This document shows positions 39,201 to 51,200 of a stretch of DNA of 64,000 nucleotides, in pieces. A program made the translations under genes and the position numbers. The DNA comes from Heliocidaris tuberculata (taxonomy: Eukaryota > Echinodermata > Echinoidea > Camarodonta > Echinometridae). The DNA lies in assembly GCA_025618425.1 (NCBI GenBank), contig CM046836.1:14448738-14512737 (forward strand). Direction: 5' to 3'. Every line of letters starts with the position of its first letter. Position 1 is the stretch's first letter. Under the pieces are notes generated by a model. It saw nothing but the letters and a program-made list of their open reading frames with translations, had not been told where the DNA came from and made no database searches.

Positions 39201-42200
39201 CCTTGAGAAGCCAAAGATCTTGCGGCCGTGGCGACCTTTTGCTGGCTCAGCCAAGCGGTTGGGGTACCTGGATAAATGAAGACAATAAACATTAGAAGTC
39301 TCAAACTTCTCTACAATGAAAAGTTATTTGCAATAAAATCCCCAAGAACAAAGCATAGTGTGTGAACAATATCAACAGCTGATACATGTATGTTGAAGAT
39401 TAAGAAGTTCTAACTTCTTTTAGAGGTAGAAGTACGAAATATTCTACATTCAAGCAAGTGTATCGGCTGATACCTCATTCATACATGTACTACTAAACAG
39501 ATTCCAAACCAACTCCAAAACAACTCCAATCTGAAACCTTTGGCCATGCTGGATAGTGTAATTTGTTTGTTAAGTTAATTGTTGGTCTGATGTTCGCTCA
39601 TTGGCGTCACCCTGTAAAAGTCGTATAAATCTGTCAAAACTTGATATTAATCTACGACATGCACAAGGCAAATAAAATTAATTTCCATTACTGCCATTGC
39701 AACATTGCCCACCTGCTTTGTTGGTTCTCCTGGTTCTTATTCCACTGGCCCCGCCCTCTGCCACGCCCCCGCCCCATCCCTTGTCGGTTCATGTCCACGT
39801 AGTTATCGCTGCCGTAGCGGGGAGGCGGGTTCTCCTGGTTGCGGCTGGCGCTCCAGGGGGCCTCTGGCTTGTCGTGGGGCGACGTGGGGCTGGGGCTGGG
39901 GCGGTTGGAGAGCGGGAGGGGTTCTTGGCTCCAGTCCTTGGTCATGACGGTGCCCTGGCTGTGAGCCTCTGTCAGGATTTTCTTGAGGTGGGACTCCACC
40001 TTGTCCTTCTCTGATTCATTCTGGCAAGAGTTGAAGGCTTTCTGAACATAATCCCTGCGGACATACAATGAAAGGCAGGGTATGAATAAGCTAAATAAAT
40101 GCTAGTTATTATAATAACTTCAAAATTTTGTAGTCAAAACGTACCAATTTTTTAAATGTTTAACCAATCACACCATATAAAGCATGGGAAAAAAGACACT
40201 TTACCTGCCTGTAAAGGTTCATTATAAATGAAAAGAAAATGGGGTGCACAAGCTTTACTTGGTATTTCAAGAAAAAAGTCTTCGATCTAGAACTGACACT
40301 TATTTCAGTACGGAGCATTCAAGCCTATTGCATATATTCTGCAGATTATGCCTACTGAGAAAAGGAGCTTTACTAGACGTAAATACTTACTTTAGACTTG
40401 GGGGCCAATCAGCAGGTTTGACACTGCAAAATAAAAAAGAAAATACAGCAAAATTTATCAAAGGAGGAAAGAAATGCACCGCAAATATATAAGAAAACAT
40501 GAAAACAAGATCAAAGGATGTATGTTATGTACACATACATGTAGAACATGTTAATGTCTATTGGTATAACTACATGTAGATGCATTATCCTGATACATGT
40601 GTACTCTACAGATCCATTTTATTGATGGTACACTGCACAGATAAGCTAGAGGATGAAGGTCCACTTCGCTTCATTAATAATGAACAGAAAAAACACACCA
40701 TCACCTGGCAAAATTATGATTTTATTTAAAACAAGAAAAAAATACCAAATTTATTTTTCTTTTCATTGCACAATTACACAGTGGCTCAAAACTAAAGGAT
40801 AATTCACATATGAAGCGGTAAATGGCAAGTGTTTTTTTTTTAATGTGTAAATGAATAAAGGATAAGGAATAATACGGATAAGGAATAAAGGATAAGGAAT
40901 AAAGGATAAGGAATAAAGGATAAGGAATAAAGGATAAAAAAGTAGCTGCGCACAACAAAGGTCCTACGCGTAAAATTAAGGAGTCTTATTAATCAAAAAG
41001 AAATAAAAACCCACAAAACAAAACCTGATGTTTATGGTCCTACCAATGCCACAGATTAATGCCATATATATGTTTAAATGTTTATGTATTGGAAAATGAT
41101 ATGTCATGACTTTCTCAGATGCTGAATGCATTAACATATACATGTAAAGAAAGAAAGCAACAACAATAAAAAAAACCTGCCAGAACATTTGCAAAGTGCT
41201 GAGTTGATAATTTGTTTACTTTTGCAACATCTTACACTAGAGTCTGGTATTTCAATATCAGAATCAACATATGTAAATCAAAATATGATTCCAATATAAA
41301 CAAGTCTGGTACTTCAATATCAGAACCAACATAGGACAATAAAAGTTTTTATTCCAACATAAACAAGTCTGGTATATTTCAATATCAGAATCAACATATG
41401 TAAATAAAAATATTATTCCAACATAAATTACACAACCATGGGGAATTCAGAGCTCTAGTTTATGAACAACACAAACTACACAAACAGGGCGGCTGTGTTT
41501 TGGTAAAAGGGCATATCTCTGCCTTACTACGAAAACTAAAAAGCTGAGAAAATCGGCACTGAAGTTTTCGTATTTTCCTTGACTGTAGAAGTCATTAAAC
41601 TTTAGGTTGGCAGTAGGTTTTCTTCTAGAATGTTCTGTACACTTCAGATTTTAATATCTGATAATTTTCTTAAACTTCCCAAAATCTTTTAAATTAATGG
41701 TTTCATTTACATACACCTTTCTACCTAGTCATATTTACGGGTATTACTGCAACCCATTTTATTTGGCAGAAGGGCGTATCTGCACATACACCGTGAAAAT
41801 TCTTGGACTTTGCTATCCATTAATTTGGCAATGTACGAGTGATTGTTTGTATTTATCAGATAATCAAATTAATCGATAGCAACGTACAAGTGATTGTTAA
41901 GGCAGAAAGGTGCATCTACAGATACACCCTTCTGGCAAATTAATTGATTCCATTGTTCTTGTGATTATTTGCCCTGAAAGTTTCTGATTCTTCTTGGTTC
42001 CTGACCCAGCTACGACATATTATATCATGATTCTGATACATATACCAATAGAAAGATCAGCATCTACTCTTTCTACCGATGATATTTTTGTGTTGACCCA
42101 AAGGTAATTCAATGGTGAAAAATTTCCACAGAACTGAAAAGAAAGGGAATCTCTTTTTGCCAATATCTAAACTTAACTATCTATTCCGAAATCCTCACGG

Positions 42201-45200
42201 AAATTAAATTTATGCAGTGAAAAAATTTCAGAATCTCATCTTTAAAAAATGAGACCAAAATCATTTAAAATGGGCGATACTAAGTATCAAAATCAACGGT
42301 CAGAAAATCCCCGTGCGTAGCTGCTCATTACATATGCAAGCATAAAATGTTAACGAATACAAAAAGGAGGTGAATTATAATGCACTGCGGATTGACTGCT
42401 GTACTTCAAATAGAAACAACTTACCATATTGGGAATAATTTACCTCCGAACAATTAGCAGCAGGATAATTTGGCAAAAGGGTGTATCAAGTGATACGCCC
42501 TGCTGCCAATTTTTTAAACACTCTACAATTGTACTGATTAATTTGGCAAAAGGGTGTATCTTGAGATGCGCCCTTCTGCCCAGTTTTCAAGCACTCTACC
42601 TGTATACTGATTAATTTGGCAAAAGGGTGTATCTAGAGATACATGTACTCTATCCATGTAAATTGAGGGGTGTATCTACAGATACGCCTTTTTGCCAAAT
42701 CAAGAGGAGGAAAATTGCTAAAAAGGTAGGAAAAAGCCCCAAATATCTCGAAAACAAAAGTTCAATGAATTATGAGAATTGGTTAAATGAAAATTTCGGC
42801 CTTAAAAACCTATCAAATGGAAAAAAAACAGAAAATTTATATTTTCACACTTGCACCCTTTTACCAAAACTCGGCCGGCCGATGGGGAATTCAGAGCTTT
42901 AGTTTATGAACAACACAAACTACACAAACATGGGGAATTCAGAGCTCTAGTTTATGAACAACATAAACTATTAAACCATGGGGAATTCCAAGCTCTGAGC
43001 ACAAATAATAGGTGTCACAAGAGATACTACATTTTTTTCTATAATCTACACCTGAGTATAAATCGATACATCACTTTCTTTTAATGTTCTATTAAGAATC
43101 CCTGTTTGATGTGTGCTTCGTACACAGGGTTAAGACAACAAGGAAAGGATAGAGGGTGCTCATAAAGGCCCAAGGTTGGCATGATTCAAATCAACTTGAT
43201 AAAATCACCTTTTTTTAATCGCCCATATCAATAAAAAAAAACTTGGGCCTTTATATTCAAGTTAATTCAACCTTTATCTTTTTAGATCTACCAAAATAAT
43301 CTGCTTCTTTTCTGTAAGAGCAACATTTAGAGCTATAACTAAAAAAAAATCAAATATATTGACTTAAATCAAATAAATCATGATTTAAATCAAATATATC
43401 CCTTTTTTTTTTTGTTATTGGTATTTTTTGTTGATCATGATTTTTTTTCTAACCCCTACAAAGTATGGGTATCTACATGTATCTTCAAGTCTTACAATGC
43501 TTTATCCTTGACTATCTGCTGTCCATCAAAGGAATATTCTGGCTTCTCCTTATCAGTCTCAACAGGAGGAAGATCACTGCCTGCATCTCGTTCATCAATG
43601 CCGTCTACTTCTTTGGTTCTTCCTACAGTCAACCTAGTGGCTCCAGCATATCTTAGCTTTCCCCCTCTCTGTCTACCTGCCATTCCTTTGATCAGTCCTC
43701 CTCTCTTTCCACCTATCCGTCCTCCTCTAATTCCTCCCATCCTTTTACCCATACGCCCTCCTCTAAGTCGTCTTATCTGATTATTCATCCGCCCTCTGTT
43801 CTGTACCCCTCTCTGTCTGTTTCTACCTTTTCTATTTCTCTTCCTTTTTCCCCTTACAGCATCAGTATTTGCAGTCAAGATTTCTGAGCCTGACGTAGGA
43901 GCATATTCTGGTTGAACCCTCTCAGGGTTTTGCTCCGGGTTGTCCTCTACTGCAGATAATTCCAAATTGGGTCTAGGAGCAGTGGCAGGATACATCTGAA
44001 ATCCTGCACTATGTTGCAAATACTCAGAATAAGAAGAGATACTGGTAGACGGTTTTGGCCCAAGACGCCCTCCAAATGTGTCACTCACTGACAGATCTTC
44101 ACATTCTTTGAAAGATGGAGATGTGTACCGAGTCCAAGTTTCAATCCTACCGGTATTACCAGTGTCATTAGAAGCACGAGCAAGTGGTCTAAGATCAGCT
44201 GCAGAGGATGTGCCACTATATCTATACAATGATGTACTTTGTTGATAGTCAAGGTTCTGCCCAGGGAGGTGTCCTGTGTGTCTCCTTTCATTCTCATCGA
44301 ATGTCCAACGACGTGGACGATTTGCCCCACTCTTAATCTCTTCTCCATGCAAATCTGACTCCTGGTCTATAATAGAATACGACTCTCTTCTTGGCCCAAG
44401 ACGTGATTCCAATCTATGCATTGGAGAATGAAGAGGCTCCTCAAATCCATGATCTCCCCTAGATAGACTCTCTGATCTTCTATATTCTCTATTCAAACCA
44501 TTTGTATCTGTCAAATGGTGGACACTGTCTTGAAAGTCCAAAGATCTATTCTCTCTCTGATCAAAGCGTGCTAGCAATCCATCATTAACTGGCATAATCC
44601 CTCTGGTCTCTGAAAAATGACTTGCACTCTCGGACTGCATCTCCATCCTACTTCTAGAGTCAATGTCATAAGGAACTGTACCAACTGGTTCCATTCTTGG
44701 AACAACATGGGCCTGACATCTTTCGTCTGTATGTAACATCCAATCTCTCTCATTACAGTTAATATCATACTTCGACAGGACTGACCTGCTCCTTTCAAAA
44801 TCCCTCATAGTACTTGTATGCGTCTGGTAATCCCCAGAACATGTGTCTCTACTGTCTCTCTCTGTTTCATGCCGAGATGTTTTGAAGTTGAGGGAATTCT
44901 GAAAATCAAAAGGGGAAATGTCTCTAACATCTCTCCGTGATTTGTCATGTGTGGACAAGCAATCACGATTCCTACTGTTTGGTGAAGTATGAACTGCCCT
45001 ATCTCTTGCTGGTAACATTCTACTTCTGGTACTCATGGCAGCCTCTTTCAGTGATCCAGTGTCACTATTTCTAGCTGGGGAAGGAAAGGCACTGGTGTCA
45101 TGCAACTGACTTGATCTCTCTTCCTTTTGAGTACATGTAGACTCCAAGTCAAAAGTAGTACTGTCCTGCACTGTTGAGTCTATAGGGGACTGTGATCTCT

Positions 45201-48200
45201 CACTTGAAAACCTGTCAAATCTCGACTTCCTCTTCATATTTCTTTCATCACTGCTATCATCCCTTGATGCATCTTCTCTTTGGTTCAGCCTAAGACCTTC
45301 TTGACCTCTTTGCTTGAGATATGAAGGTGACATTCTATAATCTCTACTGAAGGCAGTGTCCCTCCTGGCCGAAGTCTCGTCCTGACTCCCTAGATCACTT
45401 GACACAGCCATCTCTGGACGAGCATTCATATTGGCCCTGTCAAGATTTCCATATGATCTTTCTTGTTCATGGATTGGACTGAAAGGGTAAAGATCCTTAC
45501 TTGAGCTAGAGAGTGCAAGACTATCTCCTACCTGCTCACTTGTGGACTGTTCTTCATTTGCACTTTCAGTTTCATCTGTGCTTCTTGTACCATCTAAACT
45601 TTCACCTTCATATACATGTCCACTGGCATATGTACTTCTGGTCTCATCGGTGCCCTCACTTTCATCTCCACTACTAGTTTCATCAGTACTGATGCAGATC
45701 ACTTCATTTTCATCTTTGCTTCCACTTTCATCTGGACTTCCAGTCTCATTTGCACTTACAATATAAACACTTCCACTTTCATCTTCACTGTCAGTTTCAT
45801 CTACACCTTGGTTCTCACATGTTCTTCCATTTCCATCTAATCTTCCAGTTTCATCTACTCCCCTAGTTCTGATTTCCTCTGCTTTGCTGGTTTCCTCCGC
45901 TCTTCCGCTTTCCGCTCTTCTTCCAGTTTCTCCCTTTCCTCCGGTCTCTGGCTCTCTCCCCATTTCATCTGCTTTTACAGTTTCATCTGCTCCACCAGCT
46001 TCCTTTGGTCTTTCAGTTTCATCTAGTGTTCCTGTGTCATGATGTTGTCTGGTTCCATCTCTTCTCTTTGTTTCCTCTCCTCCAGTTTCATCTATTCTCC
46101 CACTGTCATCTGCTCTGCCAGCTTTATCTGTTCTTCTGCTTTCTGCTGCTAATTCTGTTTCCTCTTCATTTCTGGTTCCATCTGTTCTCCTGATTTGCTT
46201 ACATTCTCCAGCTTCACCTGCTGTTCCAGTTCCATCTGATCCCCCTATTTCATCTGCTCTTCTGGTACCATCTGCACTTCCAGTTTCATCTGCTCTGTTA
46301 ATTTCATCTGCTTTTCCTGTGTCATGATTTATTTCTATTTCAGCTGTTTTACATATTTCCTCTCCTATTCCACTTTTCTCTGTTCTTCCATCTTCATCTG
46401 CATCATTTACTCGCCCGGTTCCATTTTCTCTTCCATTCTCCTCTGCTCTCACAGTTTCATCAGCTCTTCCAGTTTCAACTCCACTTCCGGTTTTATCAGC
46501 TCTTCTGGTTTCATCTGCTGTCCCAGCTGCATCGACTATTCCAGGTTCCTCTGCTCCTATGATCTGTCTCTGATCCATAGTGAGGTCACATGTACAGCAC
46601 AACATTACTTGCTGAGCTACATCATAAGCGAAACCTAATCGACTTTGAACCCAAATACAGAAATCTAGTGTTTCATCATTGCTGCTAGATGTAGGCGTCA
46701 ATATTGTTTTTGCCAGCAACAGCCATCTTCCGAAAGTAAAATTTGCGCTCTCCAAGTGCCTACTGATTACCTCGAACACTGATTCACACTCCTTTAAATT
46801 TGCAATGCAATCTTCCAGTGAGACAATTGACTGATGTTCAAGACTGGGGCTTGAATCTTTGGAGGTTTCCTCAAAAATTGCTGTTATTCCTGCGAGAACT
46901 TCACAAATCGATGGATCCCTGTGATGTTGTTCATAGAAAACTAGATGCTGCCTAGCTTGATCAACATCAATCCCACAATTATTGGCAATCCATGTGGAAA
47001 ATTGGACTCCATCATCGTCGAGACTACCCTCTGGATCTAGTAATCTCCTAGCAATGTTGAGCCATCCTCCATAGAAGAAAGCAGTCCACATTGATTGGCT
47101 GTTCAAAGATTCCAACAGATGTCCACACCGACAAATGTTCTCTTCTACACATAGTAAAGGATGTCCATGATGATCCTCAACTACTGGCTGTTGTTCCATT
47201 CCAGCAACAGCAGATCAGGTTCGAACTTAATTTCCTGTGAAAAGTAACACTGTAGCTTAGCAACAGGTGTGGGCAAGGTTATCAGGTCGTGCACAACAGC
47301 TGCAACTACAGCATTTCTCTCTATGAGGTGTTATTTCCTTGCTCATAATCAATGAGAACATTAAGGCAAGGAGCACAGACCATAAAATGGTGGCATAATG
47401 TAGATTCATGCACAGATCATATTTGTACAACATGTATGTTTGACTCGCCCCATATATTTAACAAACAGACTTGATCTTTGTTCTTTCCCTCAATATGTCA
47501 GGCACAATGGATCATGGCACCGAAAAAAAATTGCTATTGAGCAACTGTGTGTGCTATTGTGATGAAATATACTTGCCTTGGTAGCGGGGATTCCCCGGTA
47601 TATTTTTGGACACAAGCCAGAAACTAAGGTGCCAAGCAAATATTGAATTAAAATGATTTGCTGGTACAAAGGGAAAACACAAGCAGTTCTTTCATGTAGA
47701 CTCAATTTATAATATATATACCTCGAGCTTGAGGAAATGTGGCTCCACATTTCCTGGTGTCATAACAGGGAAATATTCAAGTACATACATGTTGTTGTAT
47801 ATTTATTTGTTGCCCTATATTAATTGGCAGGCATGTACATTCTGTGGAAAAAAAAATTAACAATATACATGTACACGTAAGAACTTGCCTTGAAAAACAA
47901 CTCATCCAAGTCGTCCATTAGATTGCATGGTACAAAGTGAATTTAAAACAGTAGTGTGTATTGCTCGGTGTATTCATGTATCATAATTACATATTAATTA
48001 CAAATGGAACTCTTTTGTATTCATAAATACAATTTAGAGTTCCATTTGTAATGCTTACAATATTTAATATGTAAAATTAGCATATTTGTACATGACAACA
48101 AAAAAAAGAGAAAGTTTTATCACATAAAAAAGCTAACATAAACATAAACTATTCAGCTTTAACAGATACCATTTTCTATTTATTCAAATGCCAATGCCCC

Positions 48201-51200
48201 CCCCCCAAAAAAATCTGAAGAAGCTCACACAACAGGAAAATAGATCTTTTCAAGGGTTTATGGCTACTAACCTCAGAAAGCCAGAATTCTCATAATAAAG
48301 TGCATGCCATTTTATAAAGAAATTATACCAATTTCTCATTCACATTCAGTGTAAAAAAAAAAAGTCCTTTTCAGTTTAAATAGGATCTCTCTTTGGAATT
48401 TGCAAAGATAGGAAAAGGGAGACTTCGTCTAAGGGATTTCATTTTTTGTTCTTTCTCTCAAACTACAGCTCTTTTATAAGTTTTTCTAGAGCTACATGTA
48501 CATCACTCTCTGCTTCTGTATTTTCTTTCCACTGTATATACCGGACATCTAAATTCTGTATTGTATCTTTTAAGTGACCATATTGATCAAGACATTAAAG
48601 GGGGTACCCAATGCTGAAACAATGTTAGTTCATTTATTAAGATCATGATTTTATTAGAAGAAAATCATCGCCTTAAATTTTTTTTTGAATTCGTGTTGCC
48701 AGAAAATCCCCGAAATATGGTAAGATTTCAGGATATTTTGGCCCCTCAGCTGTGTCCCAATTTCAGCTAGGTAACCACAATGACGTCAAAGTGGTTACCT
48801 TGTCGCGCAATTATAGCAAAATGCGCGCAAGGTGTAATGCATTTTGTACAGTCTAGCGCGCAACACATCTGCAATACGCGAACCTGGGTAACCACTTTGA
48901 CGTAATTTTGGTTACCTAGCTGAAATTGGGACACAGCTGAGGGGCCAAAATATCCTGAAGTCTTACCATATTTCGGGGATTTTTCTGGCAACACGAATTT
49001 TTAAAAAACTTAAGGCAGATGATTTTCTGCTAATAAAATCATGATCTTTTAAATGAACTAACATTGTTTCAGCATTGGGTACCCCCTTTAACATAAGCAC
49101 ATAACTTTGAATTTCCAACTTTTTTTTTTTCATATCGTGATATTTTACAATTTTTTAAACAGTTAATTAAAATTACAGAAGTTGACATTCTCAAATTTGT
49201 GTGAGCATCTTGAGTTAGTCTCAACTTCAGCATCAGCAGAGCTCAGTCTTGATTTTTCAACTGTGTCTAAATAAGTTCTTAGTTGAATTTCAATGTGAGC
49301 AAATTGAAGAATGAACTGTCTTTCATGTGAATCAATCATCTTGAGTAAGTCTCAACATCAAAGTATAAAGCAGCTTCACTCTTCAACTATCTCACTGCTA
49401 CATGAACCCCAACCCCCCCCCCCCCCCACACCCCCAACCCCCATGAATTTTCTGAGACCTTACTCAGGGCTCCACACTATTTTTTTTACAGGGGATCCTG
49501 ATTTGACTTTACAAGGTGTGTACATGTATGCATAAGCCACATGTTAAAATTTTGAAATTTGGGCTCTCAGTGTAAGATGCCAATTGTGGAGTAAGACTGC
49601 AAAGTGATTCTGAGCATAACATATATTGCATCTTCAGTGCTGTTAGAATAGTACTCCACTATTTGTCTCTACCCAGAGCCACAAAAAAACAGTGTGTTCC
49701 TTAAAGGGAAAGTTCACCCCGAAGATTACTTGAGTTTAAAAAATGCAGAAAAAATAAAGAAAAATATTGGCGAAAGTTTGGACAAAATCCGTTAAAGAAT
49801 AACGGAGTTATGGACTTTTGAAGTTTTGATTTTGTGACGTCACATGCGAGCAGCTCCTCCATTATGTAATGTGATAAATATTCCATAAAATACAGTTTTC
49901 TCAGAAAATTTAGAATATTTTCGTCTGTGCATTTGATATATTGTCAGAAATGTTATTCAATACTAGATTCTGAAAAGAAACAATATTAATTTATCGTGGA
50001 ACGTAAAAAAAAATGTGAATATATGGAATATTTATTACATGACCAATGGGCAGCTGCTCGCATGTGACGTCACGAATCCAAAACTTTAAATAGTCATAAC
50101 TCTTTTATTATTTGACCGATTTTCATCAAACCTTCGCCAATATTTTTCTTTATTTTTTCTGCATTTTTTAAACTCTAGTAATCTTTAGGGTGAACTTTCC
50201 CTTTAAGTAAGCGGGACACCAAGAATGTCACAAAGTGGGACCCTTATTTGTGGAAATACCCATGTATATGCACATGTACATGTATCACAAATTCCCCCCA
50301 AAGAGTTGTATTAAATATGTACATGTACAGTATACACACAGATCTACGCACTTGGCAACATCTCATGCAATTTCCTGTACTGAAAGAGTTTCATAATACA
50401 GGTTTATGCCTATATTATATTGCACCTTCATATCCAATTCTTCATTCTAATTTAGCAAATCTTTCCTACATTTGAAACTGTACAAAATTGGTAACAGATG
50501 GAAAGGGTACATTAGTTGTACCATGCACCAGATAAAATAGTCTGAATGAGGTACGGCTCCATCATCATGCATTACTTCATATGTACATTACATGTACCTA
50601 CATGTATGGTTGCTAGCACAGAAACAGAATGAGGCACTACAGCATACACACCGACCCACTTACAGTACCAGTCAGCATTCATTGACTACACTTTTACACT
50701 ATTCTAGCCAGAACAATGGGATTAGTGGACAAAATCTATTGTTCTGGGCTGAATAGTGTAAGAGTGTAGTCAGTGAATGCTGACTGGTAAGTTTGTATGT
50801 ACAGTAAATTAAATTTTACAACATAATTTTCCTCTAAAACAATCTCCTATTGATACTGTGGTATTTAATACTTTGTACTGATTAGCATACCACATCCACA
50901 TTCAACACTGTATATGTGTGCAGTGAAACCTGTCTATACAGACCGCTCAAGGGAGACATGAAAAGTGATCTTTATGAGCAGGTGGTCTTTATGTGCAGGT
51001 TCCTTTAATACATGTTTTAATGGGAAACAAATTTCAAGGGTAACAAAAACTGTGGTCTTTATAGACAGGTGGTCTTTCTATACAGGTGGTCGCTAAAGCA
51101 GGTTTGACTGTGATATCAGTAAAAGATATCTGCAGAGAAGCAAGACACCAGGGAATCAAGCAAGCAGCTAAGCTAGCAGCTGCATTAATTAAAGGGCCAT

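Noticed and set aside
39697..40014. Plus-strand frames opposite a LENG8 exon
   Set aside because: Antisense shadows of the conserved LENG8 exon at 39713-40054.
45542..46638. Plus-strand open frames opposite the nested gene
   Set aside because: They mirror the ADETGR-encoding minisatellite on the minus strand and have Ser/Leu/Phe-rich shadow composition.
43492..47199. The large frame as an alternative LENG8 exon
   Set aside because: Using the acceptor at 47234 after the LENG8 exon at 60691-60874 reads a frame different from the 1235-codon frame, and the direct 60691-to-40423 junction already matches vertebrate LENG8.
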